Below, piece after piece: positions 1 through 10,954 of a stretch of DNA of 64,000 nucleotides; within the stretch, counting starts at the first letter, position 1; each line of letters starts with the position of its first letter. Location of the stretch: contig JAIXMF010000001.1 of assembly GCA_025201365.1 (NCBI GenBank), positions 2,666,001-2,730,000 of the forward strand, written 5' to 3'. The notes under the pieces are model-generated. The model worked only from the letters and a program-made list of their open reading frames with translations. It was not told the origin of the DNA and searched no databases. Position numbers and translations under genes: made by a program. The DNA is from Syncephalis plumigaleata (taxonomy: Eukaryota; Zoopagomycota; Zoopagomycetes; Zoopagales; Piptocephalidaceae).

Positions 1-329
1 ACAAGCTAGTACATTTACATCCATTATATATGTCGATTTACCTGATAATCCATATTTCTGAAATACTTGCTTGGCAACTTGCCATGAACTAACATGCTGA
101 ACTAATCCTGGTGATGTCGATGTTCTTCTAAGAACTTGAGCCGACATTTGACAAGCTCGGTGGGTGTACTAGAAATGTAATTCCATTCATGTGATTAACA
201 AGTAAATCTCGTGTATATTAATTGCCACATGCTTACCTTACTAGAAAGCATGCCATGCCTGCACCACATCCAGCAGCAAATACACCCATAGTGATAATGG
301 TGCAGTAAACGATGTAGACTCTAGTGACA

Positions 330-365
<36 letters not shown>

Positions 366-943
366 CTTCACCTAATAATCGTGATATGCCACCGTATGAT
401 GCAAAGAGGATAGCGTTTAATGCTGCTAGCCCAACAATGGGTGGTGCAATACCGCGAAACCAAGAGGTCCACTAATAAGCAGCATGCTACATATTAGTTA
501 AATACAAGTATAGTATTTCTAGTTACACTTAATTACCCCTTCCGTAGTCATCATTTGATGTAGTTGCACTGTAGTCGTCGTATTCATTAATAACGGACGA
601 CGTTCTCCATTGGTAGTTTGTACGGAATGACTCGCCGTTTGCAATCTCACCTATAATACAGAATACAGAATAAATATAAATGAAAGCGTCATTGCAATGA
701 CTACTTGTATACTCACTTTTATTACATCCAACGGACTACCCACTATTAGACCTGCAACACCTCCTACATATCCTATAAAGTAGAATTGTATTAGCCAGTT
801 TGTTCGTAGGTAATAGTCAACTTCATATATTAATATATACCTGCTACGAAATCGGCTATACTCTCAGCTATATCATTATCATTATTGTTATTGTTACTGT
901 CATAAGTACATGATATCTAATATAACATATTATACCTACCCAT
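1..943 (-). CDS. Mitochondrial carrier family (SLC25) protein, 3' end off the window
   Basis: Transports a metabolite across the inner mitochondrial membrane (family knowledge; substrate not determinable). On the minus strand a 4-nt first exon (ATGG, 940-943) splices to a second at 841-867, giving MAESIADFVAGYVGGVAGL, followed by the first carrier signature SPLDVIKVRLQ. Later exons read FRGIAPPIVGLAALNAILF, a polyserine run, then the second signature TPTELVKCRLQ and QVAKQVFQKYGLSG, where a GTAAAT donor starts an intron leaving the window. The two signatures with helices between them identify the family; ornithine/carnitine/YMC-type carriers are the closest in feel. Two single-base frame breaks are needed, near 274-277 (GGG run) and near 138-142, both in conserved residues, so they are consensus errors or recent damage. 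The polyserine comes from an ATG/CAT microsatellite at about 332-365 inside a loop. Confidence 0.82.
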
Positions 944-1058
944 AATACTACTACTATTAATAATAATGACACTATATGATAAGAAAGAAAAGAAGGGACG
1001 CGTTTGGACGTGTAGGAATAAGGGATAATCAATGCAGCTTTGTTTATTCAAGTAAAAA

Positions 1059-2522
1059 TTAATCTTGTAGCGACTTTGTTCGTTTCTCATCACCGCTGAT
1101 CGAATCAGCAGCCGTCTCATCTTCCGCTTTCCGTTTTGTGTTTGCTCCTCGTTGTCGCTCTTCTTTTTCGTAGATCGTACTAGCATCGTGATATCATTGA
1201 CCAACTTGCTAGAACCAGATGCAATGGTATCCTTTAGCACTTCATCAGTTAATGGATCAGCTGACATGGTTGGTTTCTGCGTCAATTCCTCAATCTAGAA
1301 TCAAGTTGACATTAATATCAAAAATTATGCTATGGTATATACCAATTGGAATGATCATCACCTTAGTTTCTACTTCAACGAGTAGATTCAGTATATCTGC
1401 CATTTCTGCCTCATTGGCAGACTGACCCAATGACTCCGATGGCGACTCGGTCTCTGGTTGTTTGCCTTTACCCGAGGATTCCGTCTCATCATTACCGCGA
1501 AGATGCTTTAATCGTTCCTGTAGTACTCGCGTAACCAAGTGCAACTGATCAATGGCTTCCGTCTTTTTATTCGTGTACTCGCAACCTAACGCGTACTTGT
1601 AATGAGTGTAACAGAGTCAAGTGATAATGTCAACATTTTAGCAATAAACGCGAGTCAATCGACTAGTTAAAGGATATGCCTCAGCCAAGCGTCTATCATT
1701 CTGCTCGTAGATCTTTTGCTTAACATGCAATGCATCGCCGTAATCTTTATAGGCTTGATCAAAGTTCTCTACACCATGACGCTATTAGTGCTCGTCCGTC
1801 ATCTATTTGTATACAATACCTGACTCCAATGACACGTCGCCCAACAACATGTAGACATCGCCTAGTTTCTCCTGGCTTTCTTTACTTTCTTGACGAGCGT
1901 AGATGACGCGTGCCAAATCGAGAATTCCCAAGCCATGGCAAAGTCATCCGTTGGCTCATCTTCCTCGTCTTCATTTGCTTCACCCTCGGCATCATTATCA
2001 TCTGCTTCGCCTTCGCCTCCTCTTCACCCTCCTCTTCTTCACCTTCCTCTACATCCTCTACATCCTCTGGTTCTCCCATGAATTGCAACAGTTTCTCGAG
2101 AGCGGGTGCCATGGCTACACACAGCTATTTTAGCCCAACATGCGTATACTCTTATTGCTACCACTTACCACTATCGTCAGCGTCATTCTCCGCGTTAGAC
2201 GCCATAGCATTTCCGTCATTGCCAAGTACGCCGCTTTGTTCAACTGCATTATGGAGTAGTGCACGTCCGTAGAGCACGAGGACGTCGGCACATTCAGGTG
2301 CATCTTGCCCGAATTTCTCTCCTCTATTCTCATTAATAATCAACAGTTAGTGAAATAACCTAATCGTACATTATTCAAATCGTACAATAGTTGTGAAGCC
2401 TCCCCATAAGCCTGTACCGCCTCTTCATACTGACGTAGTGCAAATGCACGATTGCCACGCTTTATAGCTTGATCTGCCTCAGTTACATTAGTCATAGCGG
2501 TAGTTGTATCGGTGGTAGACAT
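1059..2522 (-). CDS. NASP: NASP/Hif1-type histone chaperone (SHNi-TPR protein)
   Basis: Binds H3-H4 and escorts it to the nucleus and chromatin assembly factors (family knowledge). Exon 1 (2370-2522) encodes MSTTDTTTAM and a TPR helix with GNRAFALRQYEEAVQAYGEA. The next exon has the family hallmark APECADVLVLYGRALL..ESGVLGN-like segment, then an acidic Glu/Asp tract that interrupts the TPR array, then the SHNi-TPR block (AMAWEF.LDLARVIYARQ, EKLGDVYMLLGDVSLESG, FDQAYKDYGDALHVKQKIY, EYTNKKTEAIDQLHL). The tail carries a basic KRKAEDE stretch that could be a nuclear signal. About five short introns join the pieces. Three single-base frame breaks (about 2015-2020, 1920 and 1132-1137) lie at GG, CC and AAAA runs; the protein reads through perfectly if one base is missing at each. 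The gene ends 116 bp before the carrier start on the same strand. Confidence 0.85.
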
Positions 2523-2634
2523 TTCAGCGTATTGAACTAGGAAAGAAAAGTAGAAACGCGTAAAAAAGATGGCAAATCTGATTTTATTTACAAAAATGGT
2601 CCTAGCTTTATTCGTGTATGTCAGGATTACTTGA

Positions 2635-3141
2635 TTATAATAAAATAGCACTACCATCTGGTATATCTTGATAATCTCCCTTTCCACTGGACTGTTCCTC
2701 CGGTTTACCACTTGTGCCTGCGTGCGTTGTTTGCTCGTATTCATCTACAGGAGTAATATCGCACGGTGGCAGTTGCGGTAGATCCTCGTTCTTTGCCCAG
2801 GCAAGCTTACCAACATCTCCTGTTTCAACCCAATGCCTATCCTCAATGATCGATTAGTACATAGACATTGACATCAATAGGCTAGCCCTACCAGTTGGAT
2901 TCCTCGGGTTGCGGTACAATATCGGCTAGATCCTCTAGGGAATGTGGTCGATGCGTATTCGCTTCTTCTCGTCGTTTTGCCTCTTGAACATTGGCATCGT
3001 GCGCTACACTAGACAACCCGTGAAAACGATCAGGCACATTGACGCTAAACTCGCCCGTCGTGCCCAGTGTCGACGATTCATTGCGCGGCCTAGTGTAATG
3101 ATGTCCATGCGCATGATGAACCTGTTTATTTGGGTGGACAT
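2635..3141 (-). CDS. Unknown acidic protein, about 135 aa
   Basis: No family recognised. The model starts at MSTQIN, uses a 36-nt GT..AG intron (if real) to reach PRNESSTLGTTGEFSVNVPD, continues through an Arg/Glu-rich helix (AKRREEANTHRPHSLEDLAD) and EESNW, then a short intron at about 2848-2893, then HWVETGDVGKLAWAKNEDL and an acidic, Gly/Ser-rich tail ending SAILL. Codon-like composition on both sides of the second intron and frame-consistent splicing support coding. No signal peptide or membrane span is visible. It lies 113 bp upstream of the NASP start on the same strand and diverges from MED9. Start and first intron are uncertain; the alternative without the first intron gives an unconvincing N-terminus. 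Confidence 0.55.
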
Positions 3142-3514
3142 TGTTATATACACAAAGAAGAAATGTGGGCATATAATACGATAAAGTCAGTAAAGAAACG
3201 TTTAATCATTTCATCATGTACTCTCTGTACGCTTTTATTTCAAGTTGTTTCAATGGCTGAAACCTAACATTGACTTGATTGACACTTGCATCAAAAGCAA
3301 ATCTATTTATATTCTGTTAGTATTTGCATATCTAGTCAGGAATGACTATAGAATTATGATTTCCTACCGAATAACAAGTAATAGGTAATAATAGTAAAGA
3401 AATGCATAATTAGTGTTTGATTTGTATTTTGATAACAAATACTCGTCACCATTGCGGTTTTGCTTTTCTTTTCGCGTCAGTTTGTCTGGTTATCCTATTA
3501 TTTTGCTTTTGACT

Positions 3515-4300
3515 ATGGCCACATTACTGCCCTCAGCGGGGCCAGTCAGTGGAGAGACATCGCCATCACCGGCAGCATTGGCAGCAGCAGCAGCATCTAC
3601 AAGTATAACAGCCACCTCACCTAGTACAAGTATCGCTACAGCCACTGCATTAGCACGTACTTCCTCGACGCATTCCTTGCCTTCACGCGCTGGACAGCCC
3701 ACGTTTCGACGCGAGCAATTCCAATTCCTTCCACGTATCGCTCATATACTTGATCTGATTGCTTCTGACGGTAGTACTATTGAGATTGCTAAAGCGGTAA
3801 GGAAACAAATACTACTGTTTGTTTACGTAGCACGTTGTAATCATATGCCTATCTCTTCGTATTATAGACGGCCGAGTTAAACGATGGTTTTCAACGGTGC
3901 TTACAAATGCTCGATGCGCTACCGGGTGCCAATCTAACGAGAGAGGATCAACAGCAACGTTTAGCAGAAAGAACCGCTGAACTAGCACAGAAACGGTATG
4001 AATAGCATGGAGATGATACGAGATGATATCGCTCGTTGTTAACTATACTATTCTCTTTATATATTAGACAACAACTCGATACGTATGCTAAACTGGCCAC
4101 GCTCAACTGGTCGATCCCCACTCCTGATGTCGATGTAACAGTGAAGACTGAGCCTGATATTCCGCAAGAATCATCGACGGATGCTGTCGCCGAGGTCGAC
4201 ACTTTTCTGTGTTAAAGATGAGCCAATGCAAGAGATAGCAACCAATGCTATTGACCCGAGCATCTCGATTATGGATGAAGACGTGGATATTGACATATAA
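3515..4300 (+). CDS. MED9: Mediator complex subunit 9
   Basis: Subunit of the Mediator middle module that couples activators to RNA polymerase II. The N-terminal 70 residues are Ala/Ser/Thr low complexity (MATLLPSAGPVSGETS). Then comes the Med9 core: EQFQFLPRIAHILDLIAS, a helix, LDALPGANLTREDQQQRL and AQKRQQLDTYAKL, matching the family pattern FLP..LPG..LT.EQQ..L..K...L..Y..L. Introns follow the codons for IAKA and AQKR (donors GTAAGG and GTATGA). The tail has two VKTEP/VKDEP-like acidic motifs. In the raw frame it stops at about 4215 (DTFLC); one base fewer in the TTTT run near 4201-4204 extends it to 4300 through VKDEPMQEIATNAIDP. I favour the longer form because that stretch is clearly codon-like. 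Start 3515 is preferred over in-frame 3413, which reads through 5'UTR-like sequence. Confidence 0.8.
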
Positions 4301-4432
4301 AACATTAGATTGTACCATAGATTATGGTGTGTAATTAGGAATATCAAGCGTAATTTATTAGTTATAATCAACCGAATGGAAAAGATGTGTTTTCTAGTCA
4401 AATGATGATTATTGCTGTTGCTATTGTTATTA

Positions 4433-6315
4433 TTAATTCTTAAGCTGATATCCTGACTTGATCAACGCGATTTTCAATGCCTCTAGTGTTGTATCAATGT
4501 ATTTACGTTCAGGTTCAAACACTGAAATACCCATATGTCTATTGTGAAATACGCGTTAATACAATGTTGACCATTAATTATGAAATTACGCATTCTCATA
4601 CATACCCAATGCGGAAATATTTGAGGGCGATTTCTGGATGAAGACCACCAGCCAAGACAACGCCATTAGCCGATGCATTACCGAGAAGATCGGCGGCTGC
4701 AACACCTTCCGGATAGTATACAGCGGTCATGGCATTAGCTGCCATTTCTCTAGTTTGAGGCACCTATGTGATAATGATTATTAATTAAAAATAAATAAAT
4801 AGTCATCTCTGCTACTAACCACTTCAAACCCCAGCTTTCAACTTGGTCCTTGACATGTTGCTAACGGCAGCATGTTCGGCAAATATCTTCTCTATGCCAT
4901 GACTAAGAATGATCTTCAATGACACGTCCATTGCCATGATAAGTTGAACAGGCGGTGTGCCAAAGTAGGATGGTCCACGCTTCTCGTAGGCTTTCATAAC
5001 TATAATGAAAAAGTAAGCAAGGTTATTACGCGTATTTATTAACTTGTGCGCTTGTATCACTTACTGGGTAACCAACGATGCCATGATGCGAAATAGCTAG
5101 GAACTGGTGTTTTACGGTTATGGAATACACTCTATGGTGATCATTGTATTATTACTATATAGTTATACAGATATGACAAATTAACCACTTACCATGGCTC
5201 GTTCACTTGCAAGTACAACGGCCAAACCAGGTGGTGTTCCTAATGCTTTTTGGCTAGCCGATGTTACAATGTCAATACCCCATTCGTCCATGCGGATGGT
5301 TTCAGCGGCCACAGAGCATACACCATCAACCTACGAGAGAATAACAGCTACGAGTTAGTCATTGTCACTGTTAGATACAACGATACCTACCAAGATCAAG
5401 GTATCCGGTGACACACGTTTAACGACTTCAGCCACTGCTTTAATGTCTGTCAACACACCGGTGGACGTGTCAACATGCGTGATGGTAAGCATACGGAATG
5501 GACCATTGTTGGTGAGTGCTTGCTCAATCTCTTGCAATGTTGGACGTTGACCAGGTGGAGCGCGTACTTGCGAGACATCCGCGCCATAAGTCTTTAGACT
5601 ATTCATTCATTGTCGATCAATATTCCGTGTATGTGTGCGTGCATATTTATGTATGTATTTTATTACTACGGTCGTGTAACTTACCATTCAGCCATACGAT
5701 CACCGAATAGGCCGGTGTTATGCACGAGTGCCTTATCACCCTGTTCAATCAGGTTGGCAATGGCCAAATCCCAGCCAAGTGTACCGCTACCTGCCACCAC
5801 AAATGGCTGAGCCGTCTTGGTGAGTAGGACATGACGGAGGTTCCCTAGGACACGGCCGAACAATCGATAAAGTCGGGCGCAACATGCGATAGAGCAGGTG
5901 CGGCCATGGTAGCTAGAACATCCTCGTGGAACTCCACGGGACCTACTTGATGGTTAATGGATTTATTACCACTACTTGAGTATGCGAACTTGCCTGGAAT
6001 CATGCAAAGCTTGCGAGGAGTAGACATATCGGTTGTAGTCTGTAGACGAGTGGCAGCAGTAGAGAAGCAGTGATTCAACAAATTCCGACGTAGACCCGAC
6101 AACAATAACGACGGCAATAACGAATTAGAGCAATATTTATAAGAAGAATAACAAAAATAAGTATGCGTCAGTAAAGTTCTCGATTGAACATAAATCTTGT
6201 TATTCATCTAGCATTAGTGTTGTTAGTAGTTATACACACACACACACACCGATGATGTTAGCGTATTAGCAAGTTGTTTAAGACGACGTTGAGCTATAGC
6301 AGCTGATGTGGCCAT
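4433..6315 (-). CDS. AGX1: Alanine-glyoxylate / serine-pyruvate aminotransferase (PLP, class V)
   Basis: Converts glyoxylate plus alanine to glycine plus pyruvate. Fold type I PLP enzyme: LCMIPGKFAYSS and NHQVGPVEFHEDVL at the N-terminus, PFVVAGSGTLGWDLA for cofactor phosphate, ITHVDTSTGVLTDI, and the Schiff-base lysine in DIVTSASQKALGTPPGLA; the C-terminus reads VVLAGGLHPEIALKYFRIG then HMGISVFEPERKYIDTT. About six short introns. The N-terminus looks like a mitochondrial presequence (LRRNLLNHCFSTAATRLQ). A start at 6207 (MNNKIY) or a spliced upstream exon from 6315 (MATSAAIAQRRLKQLANTL, then an intron with a GT-repeat donor) are both possible; MSTPRKLC further in could give a cytosolic or peroxisomal form, though no SKL-type tail exists. 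One single-base frame break near 5860-5863 separates APDFID from FGRVLGNLRHV; one extra T gives the family pattern FIDLFG. Confidence 0.88.
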
Positions 6316-6950
6316 GATTAGCAATTAGAAAATATATAGGGAATATTAACTTGGAGAAAAGACTAGGAGTATTATTTGAACGACACTTGGTTCAAGGTAC
6401 GGGGAGATATAAGGAGCGACGCACAGCCATGAAATGAAGATAGCGGAGATTCAAATAGTGCCTGCAAGCAAGCAAGCAATACCGCCAAAAGCAAGTGCAG
6501 ACGCGAATAACCGGCCCATTTACAGTTGCCTATATGCACACACGCATATCATCAAAACAACCATTTTGAAACAACTACAATCATGGCATACACATACGCA
6601 GTGAGTTAATCGCGACTTACTCCTAGTCTGCGTCTTGCTAGATTGATGTATACGTGTATATACTAAATGCTAGATGTATACAAATAAACACAAACAGAAG
6701 GAGCTTACCTGTTCTAGATCAGTGCAATAGTGAAATAAACGTAGAATATCAAAGATGAAGGAACGATACGTGAGCGTACAGTTGCTTAATCTTAACGAGC
6801 GAGTAGAGTAATGACAAGTGAACAGTATGAGAACAGAACGATTGCGCGGCCATTTACTGATGATGCAATACGCTCTGTTATAAGTGGTAGAGTGAAGTCG
6901 GATTTCGTAAAATCGGATTCCCGTCAATTCACAAATGCAACTATAAAAGG
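6316..6950. other. Intergenic, AGX1 promoter side
   Basis: No gene recognised. It holds the upstream region of AGX1 (transcribed leftward), a short CA-repeat in the first intron nearby (6235-6249), and A/T-rich sequence up to the left end of element copy A. Open frames here show no family motif. Confidence 0.5.
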
Positions 6951-7487
6951 TTTTTCCATCCAATTTGCGCATTTATCCTTTAACATTTGCAGTTTATTAA
7001 TAAATAGATTTACACAATAGTTAACATCATTATCATCGTAGATATGCCAATTGATATAGCACGATAATAATAACAATTCAGTATTAGCAATGGGTTATTG
7101 ATAGCGATAACTATTATCATCAATTCTATAAGGTAGATGATACAAGTGTACTAGTATAGTTGAATATTGCCATGTCATGTACTTACAAGTAGCTATTGAT
7201 TATCATGTATGGAATCGGGATATGGCAGCATGTCTGAATTTTATTCAGATTATCCACGGTCTTCGTGCTAAAGGCCGTATTCCAACACAATTCCAACGAG
7301 ATGCCGTTCCTTCTAAACGTTCAAGCAATGATGAGCAAGATCAAGAGGGAACTAAACAACAAAAAACAATTCATCCGTGATAGTTATCGCTATCTACACC
7401 CCAAAATACGGGAGTCCTTGTAAGTGTTAAATATTATTTATTCATAAATCAGAAGGCTAACTGCGCAAATTGGATGGAAAAAGCCTG
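6951..7487 (+). mobile_element. Short TIR element, copy A, with Fanzor-like C-terminal tip
   Basis: Non-autonomous DNA element, 537 bp. The left end TTTTTCCATCCAATTTGCGC is repeated inverted at the right end (GCGCAAATTGGATGGAAAAA then GCCTG), with about 28 bp of imperfect TIR. Copies at 48510-49106, 57771-58885, 63312-63868 and 33393-33660 share the interior. It carries a 67-codon open frame with WNRDMAACLNF and ends in a segment that folds (GATAG / CTATC stem at 7379-7394). Here the element is bounded by identical 9-bp direct repeats TATAAAAGG (6942-6950 and 7488-7496), whereas copies B and C end at TA. Lacks any transposase. TA-flanked CAGTG termini suggest a Tc1/mariner-type mobiliser (inference). 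Confidence 0.75.
7177..7380 (+). pseudogene. Remnant of a Fanzor/TnpB-like nuclease C-terminus (copy A)
   Basis: A 67-aa frame inside copy A. Key residues are WNRDMAACLNF (the Asp matches the RuvC-III catalytic Asp of the TnpB/Fanzor pattern NRDxNAxxN), followed by an LR.KG.IPTQFQR segment that resembles the tail after RuvC-III in fungal Fanzor proteins as I remember them. The zinc-ribbon cysteines before it are mostly lost. Copy B differs by in-frame length changes, suggesting the ancestral sequence was coding. Far too short to be a nuclease. Family assignment is from motif resemblance only. Confidence 0.55.
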
Positions 7488-7768
7488 TATAAAAGGTTCA
7501 CACGAGCATTCGTGTCACAATCAAGCGTAATTTAACTGGAGATACCAATGTTTAGTTACTGCTTTGAATATACAATAAATAAATAGCTAATCAATGACAA
7601 TTTATTATTACTAGAGGTATCAACACAAGAAGATGTACGCTAATGTCGCATGCACATGTATTCAATTAATCATCAATAGACTTGCAGCTCATTGATGAAT
7701 GTGGACCGAGACAGACATGGCTGAAATGCTAGTAGGTATTATTGTATTGATGTGTCTTGTAGCCGTAT

Positions 7769-7957
7769 TTACATGCGATTTCCCCAGGTGCCGGTACCAT
7801 CGCCATTATCGATACATTCGAGAGAGCCAACTGGTGGGGTGCCAATAACACATGGACTACCCGAGGTGGGTGGCTTGGTGAATCCGGGAGCGGCTTCAAC
7901 GGAGATGACAACGGCCAAGAGGGCGGCAACAGCGAAGATGACAGTGGAGAACTTCAT
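7769..7957 (-). CDS. Very small secreted peptide, 62 aa
   Basis: Starts MKFSTVIFAVAALLAVVISV, a textbook signal peptide likely cleaved after VEA, leaving a mature peptide of about 40 residues: APGFTKPPTSGSPCVIG then TPPVGSLECIDNGDGTGTW. Two cysteines could form one disulphide. Gly/Pro-rich and short, with an aromatic near the end; it faintly resembles a fragment of a CBM-like fold, but no family can be named. Start chosen at the Met directly before the signal peptide; a longer in-frame start at 8089 would disrupt it. It lies just right of element copy A and has no obvious operon-like partner. Confidence 0.65.
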   Translation of the reverse strand: MKFSTVIFAVAALLAVVISVEAAPGFTKPPTSGSPCVIGTPPVGSLECIDNGDGTGTWGNRM

Positions 7958-8164
7958 GTTGATTAGTATTAGTGGTGGTGGTGAAAGTAAATAAACAGTA
8001 GAGTATTGTAAATACAATGCTTGTGAAGCTAAAAAGTGGTCAGATATTAGACAAGAGAGTGGTGGTTTTTGGTTTGCGATGATATTCAATAAACTTGTCA
8101 GAATACACTGATCTATTTATACTGTAAACACATCGATTGTACTTCTTGTTACGACGAGTAAAGA

Positions 8165-8880
8165 ATAAACGCTACCATTGTCAGTGGCAATTGTTTTCAA
8201 GCCAAGAATGGAATATCTAATTACGGTAGCATAAATTGGCCTATCGAATATAATGGTCTATGCCGTGTCTATACAAAAACGGTCATTTCCCTGGATAATC
8301 AAGGGAACAGTTACATGTAGTTATGACATGCTATCGCCATGCTTATACTCCCACAAATGGTCACTTGATATTGACCTATAAATGTACCGATGATATACTA
8401 TTTAGTTTAGCAGTATGTCTTTGTGTAGTAGGAATACAACATATGAATAAAACAGCTGTATAACTGACATGTACCACTTGTGATATACGTGCTGTTCTTT
8501 GACCATCTCACAATTGGCTCGAGCATTCTATTGTTTATTGTTGCTTGCCCAGCCATCAACGAGATCAGTGCACCCGCTTTGTGATCGCATTTGGCAATGT
8601 ATTCTTCTGGAAGGACATGTACGATACAAGGCGTAACATGTTCTTGGACAAGTTGCAGCAGTATTCGGTATTCAAATGTCGACCGATCAAATGCATCAGA
8701 GATGAAGTGGCGTTGACAAGGCTGCTATTGAGGCACCCATTGCCATACGTGTTCCATTTCCATTTCAGTTTACTAATTTCCAAATAAATACTGATATCAC
8801 CAATAAAGACCATTGGATTGGTGTTATGTGTGAAAGTTTGAACTACTCGCCAATGACTAGTATGGATAACTAATCATGAT
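8165..8880 (+). pseudogene. Decayed coding-like stretch of unknown family
   Basis: Two stretches look protein-coding on the plus strand but lack a start and are broken by stops and frame changes. Around 8165-8330 one frame reads NATIVSGNCFQAKNGISNYG and on to a Trp/Tyr-rich segment; around 8720-8870 another reads IEAPIAIRVPFPFQFTNFQ then TNKDHWIGVMCESLNY. No intron chain that joins them cleanly was found. It could be a decayed secreted-protein gene, or a real gene with an intron structure I cannot see. Confidence 0.25.
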
Positions 8881-9375
8881 AATGATGGTAATGATCGAGA
8901 ATAGCAAGTAACACGATACAATGAAATGGCATGTACTATTACTGTTGCTACTATTATGAGCATTCTTCCCATTGAACATCAAGGGAATACATTCTAGTTA
9001 TAGGATAAGGAGATAACTTCAACATTCATCCATACTAGATAGCAGACTATTGGGCTGCAACATTTTCCCATTTATCTTTGTCTAATGGGATGGACAACGA
9101 TATGCTTGAATCACATGGTTTATTATTGTATAATCACTAATTGGTTCAACACAGACTATCCAATAAAGACAACAAGGATCTAGTGTTGCATGAGCAATTA
9201 GATTGTTATAGTCTTTGGTTGACAACAACAACAACGACAGCATATCGATATCACTGGATCAAGAATAACAATAGCAGCAATAGTAGTGGCAATCATTCCT
9301 TTCTTTCTCTCTCTCTCTTTCTCGCTAACTACCAAACAAAGCAAAAGACATCTGTCATTATCCATTATCGTGGCA

Positions 9376-10712
9376 ATGACTTCAATAGGTGCATCAGATC
9401 AGTATACTTCCCTTGATAGGCAATTCAACCTTGCATGCCGTATTGTGCGTGAATGTCAGCGTCCTGCTCGTTTGAGCGGTGAATCCAAGGATGGTAAACT
9501 CCCACGACTATCGCTTGCCGAGAGCAACTCAGTTAGTGGTGTAAATAGCGTAGAATGGTTGACACTAATTGCCATGCATAGTTTTATGGATTATTCAAGC
9601 AAGGCACAAAGGGAGATTGCTCACGATCACGTCCCGGAAGATGGGACCCTCTTGGCCGTGGAAAATGGTAAATTACATGATGATGTAGCACAGCATTATC
9701 ATTATATTTGACATTGAGTTAATGATAATGTGAGGCATTAGGGAATCATGGAAGTCACTCATGGGAGTATCATCTGTCGAAGCTAAGCAACGCTATGTCG
9801 ATAGTGTGATGATGGCAAGCACATTTTATTGCATTACTTATTCTGTCTAGCTAATAGTGATTGCATTCTATGTAGTACTTACAAAACATATCAATCATCC
9901 AGGGCACTGAATTACTAGTGCAAATCAAATCATTTGATACCAATGCTTCTAGTGACAGCAGTAGACCACCACCATCACAACAAGAAGACATCGCCAATGT
10001 CGGAACATATAATACCATTAACAATGTCGATATTAGTGAACACGCTTTACACGATGGAACTGATGATGCATCACCATTCGAATCCGAGGAACATTTGCCT
10101 ACTAATGATGATACACAATTACCGTATGAATCATCAACAATAAGCAGCCATCTACTAGAACGATAATAACGTTCGAGATGTAGAAGCAATTGACGAGAAT
10201 GTCAAGAACACGCTGACAGCATTGCAGGAACGATTGGAGCATGTTCGACAAGCAGAGGAGACATTAGAGAAATTGCAAACGGAATTGACAGCAATACAGG
10301 AGCGTATCGAGCAACATAAACGTGAATCGGAACACGAAGCAGAGCTGATAGAGCACGCGGAACAGGTCCACGCAGCTGGCTACGAGTAAGCAATGATATA
10401 GAGACATTTGTGTTTACATATTACTTGACGTTTACCGCATATTAGGCACTTTTACGACATGCATTTGTGCATTCCACTCTATTGGTATTTTCATTGGTGG
10501 TCTATCGCTTGACTGCTGCAAGACAAAGAGGCTACCCTGGCAGTACACTAGTATCGAGTGTAGCAAATACTAATGCGCAACAAGTTGCTAGCATGGATAT
10601 TGAATCAGCTGTTGGTCGACCAGCATGGCCTATCTCCATTCTTGTACGATGGATTGATAGTTGGCTATCGCAAATGTCCAGTCTTATTCGACGTTTATTC
10701 AGATTAAGATGA
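9376..10712 (+). CDS. ACBD5: ACBD5/ATG37-like acyl-CoA-binding membrane protein
   Basis: Acyl-CoA-binding protein anchored by a C-terminal membrane helix; relatives tether peroxisomes and promote pexophagy. The N-terminal ACBP domain is spread over short exons: DRQFNLACRIVRECQRP, then (after a 41-nt intron, GTAAAT donor) FYGLFKQGTKGDCSRSRPG, then KWESWKSLMGVSSVEAKQRY, which is the canonical acyl-CoA pocket. A Ser/Asp-rich spacer follows, then a coiled coil (ALQERLEHVRQAEETLEKLQ), then, after an intron with a GTAAGC donor, the hydrophobic anchor HSTLLVFSLVVYRL and an amphipathic tail. A single-base frame change near 10164 separates the spacer (SSHLLE) from the coiled coil (DNNVRDVEAIDEN) and no intron fits there. 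Start MTSIGASDQY is preferred over in-frame 9286. Confidence 0.8.
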
Positions 10713-10954
10713 TACAATCCACAGTATACATGTTCGAATAGGGCAATATATTTATTGTATATTTATATAAAATAATACCAGTAATAGATACAGTTGATGT
10801 CATGCTAATTTTCTTGAATTGCAAATGATAATGATTAACTGAGACCGTCATTAAGCGAATTACATTACCATTGATTGTGACTCACATTGCGCCATTTTAT
10901 TTATATTGAAGCTGCAATAGCAACACTGCCATTGAACCTCATTTCTCTTTCATC

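Noticed and set aside
6942-6950. TATAAAAGG left of copy A as a TATA box.
   Set aside because: The same 9 bp recur exactly at the other edge of the element, so a target duplication is the better reading.
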